From the NCBI GenBank assembly GCA_017501245.1, contig JAFVXI010000026.1:94932-158931 (forward strand): a stretch of DNA of 64,000 bases. The letters are read 5' to 3'. The DNA is from Clostridia bacterium (GTDB taxonomy: Bacteria; Bacillota; Clostridia; Oscillospirales; CAG-272). Each line of letters opens with the position of its first letter. The first letter of the stretch is position 1. Of the stretch, positions 9,854-17,910 are shown piece by piece. The notes beneath the pieces were generated by a model. That model was not told the DNA's origin. It saw only the letters and a program-made list of their open reading frames with translations, and did no database searches. Both the position numbers and the translations under genes were made by a program.

Positions 9854-9882
9854 TTGACAAAGATAAGCAAAAAATGTATAAT
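9854..9882 (+). promoter_or_regulatory. SigA promoter of the Liv binding-protein gene
   Basis: TTGACA (9854-9859) and TATAAT (9877-9882) with a 17-nt spacer, a full consensus match in AT-rich DNA. The leader to the ATG at 9939 is about 50 nt. The rest of the 273-bp gap holds only the preceding terminator and AT-rich sequence. Confidence 0.9.
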
Positions 9883-9938
9883 AGTAACATCTTTAATTTT
9901 TTGGGACATCCAATTAAAAAAGAAAGTGAGAACACGAA

Positions 9939-11123
9939 ATGAAAAACACAGTTAAAAAGCTTGTAGCCGCTATGCTCGTTGTAGTGCTTGCAGTAACTGC
10001 TATGTTCGCGCTCACATCTTGCGGTGAGACGAACTATGCTAAGGATAATACCGAGTTTATTATCGGTCTCTCCGGTCCCCTAACCGGCGGTGCTTCCGTC
10101 TACGGTATTGCAGTTAAGAATTCCGCAGAGATGGCTGTTGAAGAGATCAACGCTATGGGCGGCATCAACGGTATGAAGTTCAAGCTCGTCTCCTATGATG
10201 ACCAGCATGACTCAACTCTTGTTAACACCGGTTACGCTTCTATGTTCGAGGGCGGTATGCAGGTTTCCCTCGGATGCGTTACCTCCGCTCCCTGCCTTGA
10301 GTTTGCAGCTCTTTCCGCTGAGGATAACCTCTTCTTCCTCACTCCCTCTGCTTCCGCTGATTCCGTTCCCGCTGAGGACAACGCTTATCAGATGTGCTTC
10401 GCAGACGGAAACCAGGGCTCCGTTGCTGCTAAGTACGTAAATAGCCTTGGTAAGGATACTATCGGCATCTTCTACAAGGCTGACGATCCCTACTCCAAGG
10501 GCATCTACGATCAGTTCAAGGCTTCTCTTAATTCTTCCATCACCACCGTTGAGGCTAACTTCACCGGCGATGCTGATAACTTCTCCACCCAGATCGACAA
10601 GCTTGCAGGCTGCGACTTCATCTTCATGCCCATCTACTACGGTCCTGCTCAGACCTTCATGACTCAGGCAAAGGGCAAGATCGCTGATGACGCTACCTAC
10701 TACGGCTGCGACGGCTTCGACGGTATCGATTCTCCCTCTGAGGACAGCACCTTCGACATCAACGAGATCCCCCAGGCGGTTCAGATGCTCTCGCACTTCA
10801 ACTCTAAGGCAACCGACGGCGATGCTAAGGAGTATATTGATAAGTACGTTGCTAAGTTCGGCGCATCCGCTCCCCTCAACCAGTTCGGTGCATCCGCTTA
10901 CGACTGCGTATACGCCATTTACTATGCGATGAAGGCTGCTTACGAGGCTGATAACAACAGCATCTACGTAACCATGTCTCCCTCCGCTCTTTGCGATATC
11001 CTTAAGGATTCCTTCAACGGCGGCTTCACCTTCAACGGCGCTACCGGAACCAACATCAAGTGGGAGTCCACCGGCTTCGTTAACAAGCAGGCTATCGCTT
11101 ACTCTATCAAGGCTGCTGACTAA
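9939..11123 (+). CDS. livJ: Branched-chain amino acid ABC transporter, substrate-binding lipoprotein
   Basis: 394-aa extracytoplasmic receptor of the Leu/Ile/Val type (Peripla_BP_6 fold). The N-terminus is a lipoprotein signal with lipobox LTSC (Cys 28). The mature protein starts with the family's FIIGLSGPLTGGASVYG strand, then the MAVEEINAMGGING helix. It precedes the matching permease and ATPase genes livH-M-G-F. It has its own perfect promoter and a strong hairpin just after its stop, which fits the usual need for far more binding protein than membrane parts. The exact amino acid specificity is not readable. Confidence 0.9.
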   Translation: MKNTVKKLVAAMLVVVLAVTAMFALTSCGETNYAKDNTEFIIGLSGPLTGGASVYGIAVKNSAEMAVEEINAMGGINGMKFKLVSYDDQHDSTLVNTGYASMFEGGMQVSLGCVTSAPCLEFAALSAEDNLFFLTPSASADSVPAEDNAYQMCFADGNQGSVAAKYVNSLGKDTIGIFYKADDPYSKGIYDQFKASLNSSITTVEANFTGDADNFSTQIDKLAGCDFIFMPIYYGPAQTFMTQAKGKIADDATYYGCDGFDGIDSPSEDSTFDINEIPQAVQMLSHFNSKATDGDAKEYIDKYVAKFGASAPLNQFGASAYDCVYAIYYAMKAAYEADNNSIYVTMSPSALCDILKDSFNGGFTFNGATGTNIKWESTGFVNKQAIAYSIKAAD

Positions 11124-11156
11124 TTCAGCTCTGACCTATAATAGATTAGTATAAGA

Positions 11157-11190
11157 TTTGCTGACACGGTGCGCCGTGTCAGCAAATTGT
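11157..11190 (+). terminator. Hairpin between binding-protein and permease genes
   Basis: TTTGCTGACACGG and CCGTGTCAGCAAA form a perfect 13-bp stem with a TGCG loop, followed by TTGTC, a weak T-run. It probably causes partial termination or protects the upstream message, lowering expression of the permease genes relative to the receptor. Confidence 0.7.
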
Positions 11191-11273
11191 CATAAATAAG
11201 AGGACTGTTATTTTCACGATTAATGCTACATATTGTCAACAATAGTTGAAAATGCGGTCGTTTGGAGTATCAA

Positions 11274-12149
11274 ATGGAATTTATTTCAGCAATCATCAGT
11301 GGACTCAGCATGGGTGGCACTTATGCGATGATCGCACTCGGATATACGATGGTATACGGCATCGCCAAGATGCTTAACTTCGCTCACGGCGACGTTATCA
11401 TGGTTGGTGCTTATATGCTCTTCGTTGCGATCGTTTCCGCTAAGCTGCCCGTTTGGGTCGGTATTATGATAGCGATCCTGGTCTGCACCATCTTCGGCAT
11501 CGTTATCGAGCGCCTGGCTTATAAGCCTCTTCGCGGTGCATCTCCCCTTGCCGTCCTTATCACGGCGATCGGTGTTAGCTTCCTTCTTCAGGCTCTTGCG
11601 CAGATCGTATTTGGCTCCGAGCAGAAGAACGTTTCCGCTCTTATGATCAACGGCTCGCTTAAGCTCGGCGAGGTCAGCATCGATTACAGCACGCTCGTTA
11701 CACTTGCGGTAGCCGCTGTAATAATGGTTGCGCTCACCCTCTTCGTTAAGCTCACCAAGGTCGGCAGAGCAATGCTCGCCGTCTCCGAGGACAGAGATGC
11801 GGCAAGGCTCATGGGCGTTGACGTTAACTTCGTTATCATGATCACCTTTATCATAGGCTCGGCTCTTGCAGGCGTTGCAGGCGTATTCAAGCTTATGAAG
11901 TCTCCTGCGGTGACGCCCACGCTTGGTGCTATGCCCGGCATCAAGGCGTTCACGGCTGCCGTCATCGGCGGCATAGGCTCTATCCCCGGCGCTATGGTCG
12001 GCGGCGTTCTTCTCGGTATCGTTGAGGCTATCTGTCTTAAGACCCCCATCGCAGCCTACACCGATGCGATAGAGTTTGCTATCCTCATCATTATCCTTCT
12101 TGTTAAGCCCTCCGGACTCTTAGGCAAGAAGAGAAGGGAGAAGGTATAA
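11274..12149 (+). CDS. livH: Branched-chain amino acid ABC transporter permease LivH
   Basis: About 291 aa, eight or so membrane helices. The start is placed at ATG 11274 because GGAG (11264-11267) sits 6 bases ahead of it; an in-frame TTG at 11262 would absorb that site. Family hallmarks are GLSMGGTYAMIALGYTMVYG at the N-terminus, NFAHGD, and the GGIGSIPGAMVGG stretch near the C-terminus. Its stop overlaps the livM start (TAATG). Confidence 0.93.
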   Translation: MEFISAIISGLSMGGTYAMIALGYTMVYGIAKMLNFAHGDVIMVGAYMLFVAIVSAKLPVWVGIMIAILVCTIFGIVIERLAYKPLRGASPLAVLITAIGVSFLLQALAQIVFGSEQKNVSALMINGSLKLGEVSIDYSTLVTLAVAAVIMVALTLFVKLTKVGRAMLAVSEDRDAARLMGVDVNFVIMITFIIGSALAGVAGVFKLMKSPAVTPTLGAMPGIKAFTAAVIGGIGSIPGAMVGGVLLGIVEAICLKTPIAAYTDAIEFAILIIILLVKPSGLLGKKRREKV

Positions 12150-13288
12150 TGAAAGACTTCTTAAAAAACGTTAAGTGGAAGCATTATATCAACTATATAG
12201 CAGTTGCCGCTTTCGCTCTTATCTTCGGAATTATCGGTCTTGCAGGCGGTCTCAAGGGCTCGACGGAGTATATGCTTGAGAAGTTTGCGATCGCAATCAT
12301 TCTCGCCGTCTCTCTTAACGTCGTCGTAGGCTTCCTTGGCGAGCTTTCGCTCGGACATGCAGGCTTTATGTGCGTCGGCGCTTACATCGGCGGAAAGGTT
12401 GCATCCTTACTTGATAAAGGCGCTGATAATATCGGCGTTCTCCTCCTCGCAGTTATGATCGGTGGCTCGGTTGCCGCAGTTTTCGGCTTTATAATCGGCC
12501 TGCCCGCTCTTAGGCTCCGCGGAGACTATCTTGCGATAGTAACTCTTGCGTTCGGCGAGATAGTCAGAACTATCTTTATGAACACCTCCTCTGAGAGCTT
12601 CGGCGGCACTCTCGGTCTCCGCACCCCCCGTTACGACAGCTCCTACCTCTTCATCTTCGGTTTCATCCTCGTTCTCATATGCCTTGCCGTAACGCAGAAT
12701 ATGATGCGAAGCAAGCACGGAAGGGCGATAACCGCCATCCGTGATAACGAGATCGCCGCAAGAGCAACAGGCGTTAACGTAACCAAGTATAAGCTCATCG
12801 CCTTCACCGTTTCCGCATTCTTTGCAGGTGTCGCAGGCGTGCTTTACAGCCATTCGAACTACACCGTTCAGTCCTCCGTCTTCGATTATAACTACTCGAT
12901 CGAGATCCTCGTTATGGTCGTTCTTGGCGGCATGGGCTCTATCAACGGATCTATCATCGCAGCAACCCTTATCACGTTCTTGAACCTTCAGCTCTCCACG
13001 GTCCTCACCGGAGACCTCGCAGTCCTCAAGAACCTCATCTACGCAGTTATTCTCGTTCTTATAGTCATTTACAACAACGCTCCCGCTCTTAAGCATTTCC
13101 GCGAGAGATACAATCTCAGGGCTCTTCTTGATAAGATCATCAAGAGGAAAAAGGATCCCTCTGATCAGAAGGATGACGAGGGCGCTTGGGACAGAGTTCC
13201 TACTAAGATCGAGATGAACGAGCTGCTCTCCACCGATATTATCGTAACCGAGAGCGTTCAGGATCCCGACAAAGGAGGTAAGAGCTGA
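12149..13288 (+). CDS. livM: Branched-chain amino acid ABC transporter permease LivM
   Basis: 379 aa, about ten membrane helices. It carries LivM landmarks LGHAGFMCVGAYIGG, LRLRGDYLAIVTLAFGEIVR and LGGMGSINGSIIAA. The C-terminal 60 residues form an unusually long, charged cytoplasmic tail (KRKKDPSDQKDDE) with no assigned role. The start overlaps the livH stop and the end overlaps the livG start (TGATG), so the genes are translationally coupled. Confidence 0.93.
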   Translation: MKDFLKNVKWKHYINYIAVAAFALIFGIIGLAGGLKGSTEYMLEKFAIAIILAVSLNVVVGFLGELSLGHAGFMCVGAYIGGKVASLLDKGADNIGVLLLAVMIGGSVAAVFGFIIGLPALRLRGDYLAIVTLAFGEIVRTIFMNTSSESFGGTLGLRTPRYDSSYLFIFGFILVLICLAVTQNMMRSKHGRAITAIRDNEIAARATGVNVTKYKLIAFTVSAFFAGVAGVLYSHSNYTVQSSVFDYNYSIEILVMVVLGGMGSINGSIIAATLITFLNLQLSTVLTGDLAVLKNLIYAVILVLIVIYNNAPALKHFRERYNLRALLDKIIKRKKDPSDQKDDEGAWDRVPTKIEMNELLSTDIIVTESVQDPDKGGKS

Positions 13289-14058
13289 TGTCAGAATACG
13301 TTCTTGAAACAGTTGGCCTCGGCATCTCCTTCGGAGGTCTTAAGGCGGTCCAGGATTGTAATATAAAGATCAAGGAAAATGAGATCTACGGTCTTATCGG
13401 ACCTAACGGAGCAGGAAAGACAACCGTCTTTAATATGCTCACGGGAGTTTATCAGCCCACTTATGGAACCTTCTATCTCTGCGGCGAGGAGCTTAAGGGC
13501 CACTCTCAGGAGGTCATTAACCGCTGCGGTATAGCAAGAACCTTCCAGAACATCCGTCTGTTCAACAATATGACGGTCATCCGTAACGTTATGGTCGGCT
13601 TGCATAACGACCCTAAATACAGCTGTAATTTCTTTGAGAGCATTCTCCGTCTGCCCAAGCATTTCAAGGCAGAGCGTGAGATGAGAGCGAGAGCAAAGGA
13701 GCTTCTCGACATCTTCGGGCTCCTCGAGGATAGAAACCAGCTGGCATATAACCTCCCCTACGGCAAGCAGAGAAAGCTCGAGATCGCCCGTGCTCTCGCA
13801 ACCGGTCCAAAGCTCCTTCTCCTCGATGAGCCCGCCGCAGGTATGAACCCCCACGAGACCGAGGAGCTTATGCAGACGATAAAGTTCGTTCGCGATAAGT
13901 TCGATATGACCATACTTCTCATAGAGCATGATATGAGCCTTGTATCGGGTATCTGTGATAGACTCACCGTGCTTAACTTCGGTCAGACGCTCGCTGAGGG
14001 CGGAGTAGAAGAGGTGCTTAACGACCCCGCTGTCGTTAAGGCATACCTCGGAGATTAA
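13288..14058 (+). CDS. livG: Branched-chain amino acid ABC transporter ATP-binding protein LivG
   Basis: 256-aa ATPase subunit. Walker A is GPNGAGKTT (near residues 37-45), Walker B is LLLLDEPAAGMN, and the switch His is in LIEHDM. The signature motif reads LPYGKQRKLEIARAL instead of LSGGQ, which is normal for LivG proteins. It works with LivF as the ATPase pair of the importer. Confidence 0.94.
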   Translation: MSEYVLETVGLGISFGGLKAVQDCNIKIKENEIYGLIGPNGAGKTTVFNMLTGVYQPTYGTFYLCGEELKGHSQEVINRCGIARTFQNIRLFNNMTVIRNVMVGLHNDPKYSCNFFESILRLPKHFKAEREMRARAKELLDIFGLLEDRNQLAYNLPYGKQRKLEIARALATGPKLLLLDEPAAGMNPHETEELMQTIKFVRDKFDMTILLIEHDMSLVSGICDRLTVLNFGQTLAEGGVEEVLNDPAVVKAYLGD

Positions 14059-14067
14059 GGAGGAGCT

Positions 14068-14778
14068 ATGGCATTACTTGAAGTTAAGGACCTCGAGGTC
14101 TCCTACGGTCTTATCAAGGCTGTTAAAGGCGTCTCCTTTGAGGTTGAACAGGGCGAGATAGTCGCCCTCATCGGTGCAAACGGCGCCGGCAAAACAACTA
14201 TCATGCACGCATTAAATGCGATAATCCCCAAGAGCGGCGGCAGCGTTAGCTTTGACGGCGAGGATATCACCTCGATCGCTGCGCATAAGCTCGTCAGCAA
14301 GGGCATGGCGCAGGTTCCCGAGGGAAGAAGAATATTCCAGGAGCTGAGCGTTCTTGAAAACCTTAAGATGGGCTATTACTGCAAGAAGGGAAGAGCAGAA
14401 TACGAGGCAAAGCTTGCCGAGATGTATTCATATTTCCCCATTCTTAAGGAGCGCTCGGGCCAGATCGCAGGAACCCTCTCCGGCGGTGAGCAGCAGATGC
14501 TCGCTATGTCGAGGGCGCTGATGTCGAGCCCCAAGCTCCTCCTCCTTGACGAGCCGAGTATGGGTCTCTCTCCCCTGTACGTCAACACCATCTTTGATAT
14601 GATCAAAAAGGTAAACGAGAATGGAACGACCGTGCTCCTCGTTGAGCAGAACGCTAAAAAGGCGCTCTCTATCGCAAACAGAGCATACGTTCTCGACCTA
14701 GGCAAGATGACCAAGTCCGGCAGCGGAGAAGAGCTGCTTAACGACGAGGACGTCAGACGTGCATACCTTGGAGGCTAA
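14068..14778 (+). CDS. livF: Branched-chain amino acid ABC transporter ATP-binding protein LivF
   Basis: 236 aa. Walker A GANGAGKTT, signature LSGGEQQML, Walker B LLLLDEPSMGL, with the LivF-typical VPEGRRIFQELSVLENL. The start follows AAGGAGG with correct spacing, 9 bases after livG. It is the last gene of the Liv operon. Confidence 0.94.
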   Translation: MALLEVKDLEVSYGLIKAVKGVSFEVEQGEIVALIGANGAGKTTIMHALNAIIPKSGGSVSFDGEDITSIAAHKLVSKGMAQVPEGRRIFQELSVLENLKMGYYCKKGRAEYEAKLAEMYSYFPILKERSGQIAGTLSGGEQQMLAMSRALMSSPKLLLLDEPSMGLSPLYVNTIFDMIKKVNENGTTVLLVEQNAKKALSIANRAYVLDLGKMTKSGSGEELLNDEDVRRAYLGG

Positions 14779-14834
14779 TATAATCGTCGGTTTTTCTTTG
14801 AAAAGTACCATTATAGGACGATAACCGACACAAA

Positions 14835-14862
14835 GAAAAGAGAGGTGTAAGCCTCTCTTTTC
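14835..14862 (+). terminator. Terminator after the Liv operon
   Basis: GAAAAGAGAGG and CCTCTCTTTTC form an 11-bp stem with a 6-nt loop ending in T4C. It stands between livF and the FAD dehydrogenase gene. Alternative pairings just upstream (ATCGTC/GACGAT and GTCGGTT/AACCGAC) are described as a finding. Confidence 0.7.
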
Positions 14863-14884
14863 CATCCTTACGAAAGGGGCAGAA

Positions 14885-16474
14885 ATGGTAAAGATAGAAA
14901 TCAGCTTGCCGATAGGCTATGCGGACGACGACGTGCGCTGTGCGGTACGTTCCGTGCTTCCTGTCGATAAAAGTGAGATCCTTGAATACAGAATAATTAA
15001 AAGGGCGCTATCTCTTATCGACGGTGAGGCGCCGAAATATAAATGCACGCTTGCGCTCTCATTCTCCCCCGAGCGTGAGGCGGGACTTTTAAAAATGAGA
15101 AACAAGGTCAAGCCCTACGAGGAGCGTATATTCACTCCCACTCCCTCAAGGATGGAGAAGCGCCCTGTCGTCGTCGGCTTCGGCCCCGCAGGCATATTTG
15201 CCGCACTTATCCTTGCCGAGGCAGGCGTTCGTCCGATAGTTATAGAAAGAGGGCTTGACGTAGATTCACGAAAGTCTAAGGTAGATCTGTTCAACTCTTG
15301 CGGCGTTCTTGACCCCGAATGCAACGTTCAGTTCGGCGAGGGCGGCGCAGGAACCTTTTCCGACGGAAAGTTGAAGATGGGAACGAGAGACGAATATAAG
15401 CTGAAGGTGATCTATGAATTCGTCGAAAACGGCGCAACCGAGGATATCGCATTTTCACAAACCGCACACCTCGGGACAGACAAGCTACCTACTATTCTGA
15501 AGGGCATAAGAGCTAAGCTGTTGAGCCTTGGCGCTGAGCTTATCTTCGGTGCAAAGATGACAGAGCTTGGCACGAAGGACTGCAAAGTAACCTACGTTGA
15601 CTACGAGAAGGACGGCAATACCGAACGTATTGAAACCGACGCCGTAATACTTGCTATCGGACATAGCGCAAGAGATACGATAAAGCATCTCTATTTAAAG
15701 GGCGTTATGATGACGCCGAGGGGCTTCGGTATCGGAATGAGGATCGAGCATAACCGCGAGAGGATAAACAGGCTCGTATATAAAGATAGCGCACCCCTGA
15801 TCGATGAAACCGCAAGCTACCATCTCGTCACACACCTGAGGGGCGGAAGAAGCGTTTATAGCTTCTGTATGTGTCCCGGCGGCAGCGTGGTTGCCGCAAC
15901 CTCCGAGAAGGGAGCAATTGTAACAAACGGTATGAGCGAGTTTGCCCGTATGGCTGACAACTCAAACTCTGCGCTTCTCGTCAGCGTGACTCCCTCCGAC
16001 TTTGGCAGTGAGCATCCTCTTTCGGGTATAGCTTATCAGGAGAAGATCGAGAAAGCGGCGTACCTGCTCAGCAATAGCTACAAGGCACCGTCCATCTCGC
16101 TTGGTAGACTTTTATGTCGCTCCTCAGACAACTCCTCTGCGGTTATTCCCTCATACCCACTAGGAACGGTTGATGCCGACCCTACCGATTATCTGCCGGA
16201 TTATATCACCGCTTCCCTCAAGGAGGGCATTCTTGATTTTGATGCCTGGATGCCGGGATTTCTTGACACGGGTGCGGTCTTAACAGGTCCGGAAACACGT
16301 TCTACCTCCCCCGTGAGAATGGAAAGAGGTCAAGACGGCGAAGCGCTTTGCATAAAGGGTCTTTATCCCGCAGGAGAGGGCGCAGGCTATGCAGGCGGAA
16401 TAATCTCCTCAGCCGTTGACGGTATAAAAGAGGCGGAAAAGCTGCTCCTTTCATACGCAAAGCCGTTACGTTAA
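14885..16474 (+). CDS. FAD-dependent dehydrogenase (COG2509-like)
   Basis: 529 aa. A small N-terminal domain (about residues 1-85) precedes a Rossmann FAD-binding motif, VVVGFGPAGIFAALILAEAG, near residue 95. The segment FGEGGAGTFSDGKLKMGTR and the C-terminal GEGAGYAGGIISSAVDG are typical of this uncharacterised flavoprotein family. The substrate is unknown. The start has GAAAGGGG 6 bases upstream. It lies alone between two hairpins. Confidence 0.85.
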   Translation: MVKIEISLPIGYADDDVRCAVRSVLPVDKSEILEYRIIKRALSLIDGEAPKYKCTLALSFSPEREAGLLKMRNKVKPYEERIFTPTPSRMEKRPVVVGFGPAGIFAALILAEAGVRPIVIERGLDVDSRKSKVDLFNSCGVLDPECNVQFGEGGAGTFSDGKLKMGTRDEYKLKVIYEFVENGATEDIAFSQTAHLGTDKLPTILKGIRAKLLSLGAELIFGAKMTELGTKDCKVTYVDYEKDGNTERIETDAVILAIGHSARDTIKHLYLKGVMMTPRGFGIGMRIEHNRERINRLVYKDSAPLIDETASYHLVTHLRGGRSVYSFCMCPGGSVVAATSEKGAIVTNGMSEFARMADNSNSALLVSVTPSDFGSEHPLSGIAYQEKIEKAAYLLSNSYKAPSISLGRLLCRSSDNSSAVIPSYPLGTVDADPTDYLPDYITASLKEGILDFDAWMPGFLDTGAVLTGPETRSTSPVRMERGQDGEALCIKGLYPAGEGAGYAGGIISSAVDGIKEAEKLLLSYAKPLR

Positions 16475-16493
16475 TAAAGTCAATAATCAAAAG

Positions 16494-16530
16494 AAAAAGC
16501 AGGCTTAGCACATCGCTAAGCCTGCTTTTT
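16494..16530. terminator. Bidirectional terminator
   Basis: AAAAAGCAGGCTTAGC and GCTAAGCCTGCTTTTT form a perfect 16-bp stem with a 5-nt loop, with A-tract and T-tract on either side. It serves the FAD dehydrogenase gene (+) and the M29 aminopeptidase gene (-). Confidence 0.92.
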
Positions 16531-16549
16531 GTAAACTAAAGTATTAAAA

Positions 16550-17782
16550 TCAGACCTCAAAAGCCCATTCGCCACCCTCAAAGATCTTAACCTCCTTGCC
16601 ATCAGCTGTAATACCTGTGATGGACATATCCTTGGTTCCGATCATGAAGTCCTCGTGTACGATGGAGTCGTTGATACCCTTCTCGTGGATCTGCTCCTCT
16701 GTCATGCTCTCATAGCCGCGATAAAGGTTTGTAAAGCCTCTGCCGATGGCGAGGTGGCACGCCGCATTCTCATCAAAGAGAGTATTGTAGAAGAGTATGC
16801 CCGATTCACGGATAGGAGAGGTGTAGGGGACGAGTGCGCACTCTCCGAGATAAGGAGCGCCCTCATCCATAGCAAGAAGCTCGCGAAGCGCCTCCTCGTT
16901 TCTCTCAGCCTTTGCCTCGACGACCTTACCACCCTCAAACCTCATAGAGAAGTTTTCGATAAGAGCTCCGTTATATGCAAGAGGCTTGGAGGAGTAGACG
17001 ATACCCTCTGCCTGTCCCTTCATTGGAGAGGTAAAGATCTCCTCGGAGGGGATGTTGGGATTGAAGTATATTCCCGAGCCGAGAGCATTCTCACCGCCGC
17101 CCATAAACAGCACCTCGGGCGAAAGACCTACTACGAGGTCGGTTCCGTTTTCAGCCTTGTAAACCAGCTTGGTGAGCCCGAGAGAGTTGAGGTAGTCACA
17201 TCTCTTGGCGAGCGTCTCGTTATGCTCCTTCCAAGCGCCGATAGGATCCTCGCCAACGCGGGAGGTGTCAAGGATGGCCTCCCAGAGCTTCTCGATAGCT
17301 GCGCTCACTCTCATCTCGGGGAACACCTTCTTAGCCCATGCAGCGCCGGGAACTGCGGCGATGCACCACTGATACTTGTTCTCCATCTTCTGTCTGATAG
17401 GCTTAATGAGCTTAGCTCTCTTAGCCATAGCAGAGGCGTATTTTTTCATGTTCATGCCGTTAAGACCGTCGGGGTCCTCGGACATAAGATAGATCTTACA
17501 GGGGATGACCTCGGTCTGTCTCTCCCATTTAGCGAGCTGCCAGTCCTCAAGAGAGCCGAGAACCTTTTCGGAGCAGTATCTCACGTGCGAGCGGGTGAGG
17601 GGCTGATAGCTCCATTCAACCGAAACCTTCTTTGCACCCAGCTTGTAGCACTCGTCCATAACCATTTTAACGAATTCGGGTTGGTCAAGCTCCGCTTGGA
17701 TGATGACCTCCTGACCCTTCTGGACGTTGACGCCCACCTTTGCAATAAGCTCGGCATATTTCTTTAATCTTGTTTTTTTCAT
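16550..17782 (-). CDS. Aminopeptidase, M29 family (AmpS/PepS-like)
   Basis: 410-aa cytosolic metallo-aminopeptidase that removes N-terminal residues from peptides. M29 landmarks are the TDLVVGL strand, NIPSEEIFTSP (metal-ligand Glu), the RFEGGKVVEA turn, ALVPYTSPI, and the C-terminal HEDFMIGT. The ATG at 17782 is chosen because GGAG lies 8 bases upstream and because the promoter (17815-17843) puts the predicted transcript start near 17808. The other in-frame ATG, at 17824, would lie upstream of the message. Confidence 0.92.
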   Translation of the reverse strand: MKKTRLKKYAELIAKVGVNVQKGQEVIIQAELDQPEFVKMVMDECYKLGAKKVSVEWSYQPLTRSHVRYCSEKVLGSLEDWQLAKWERQTEVIPCKIYLMSEDPDGLNGMNMKKYASAMAKRAKLIKPIRQKMENKYQWCIAAVPGAAWAKKVFPEMRVSAAIEKLWEAILDTSRVGEDPIGAWKEHNETLAKRCDYLNSLGLTKLVYKAENGTDLVVGLSPEVLFMGGGENALGSGIYFNPNIPSEEIFTSPMKGQAEGIVYSSKPLAYNGALIENFSMRFEGGKVVEAKAERNEEALRELLAMDEGAPYLGECALVPYTSPIRESGILFYNTLFDENAACHLAIGRGFTNLYRGYESMTEEQIHEKGINDSIVHEDFMIGTKDMSITGITADGKEVKIFEGGEWAFEV

Positions 17783-17814
17783 ATTTTTTCTCCAAGTTTT
17801 TATTTTATGGTAAT

Positions 17815-17843
17815 ATTTTACCATGTTGCGCTCAATTTTTCAA
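17815..17843 (-). promoter_or_regulatory. SigA promoter of the M29 aminopeptidase
   Basis: On the minus strand TTGAAA (17843-17838) and TAAAAT (17820-17815) are separated by 17 nt. This fixes the downstream ATG as the start. Confidence 0.75.
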
Positions 17844-17851
17844 GCAATAAG

Positions 17852-17880
17852 TTGACTTTTTTGGGCTTCGGTTGTAAAAT
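17852..17880 (+). promoter_or_regulatory. SigA promoter of the M18 aminopeptidase
   Basis: TTGACT (17852-17857) and TAAAAT (17875-17880), 17-nt spacer. It is back to back with the divergent M29 promoter; the two -35 boxes are 8 bp apart. Confidence 0.75.
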
Positions 17881-17910
17881 ATATATGATAATGATTAAAG
17901 GAGTGTAATT

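Noticed and set aside
16655..17767. 370-codon plus-strand open frame opposite the M29 aminopeptidase
   Set aside because: No ribosome binding site or motif; the minus-strand gene has promoter, ribosome site and family signatures.
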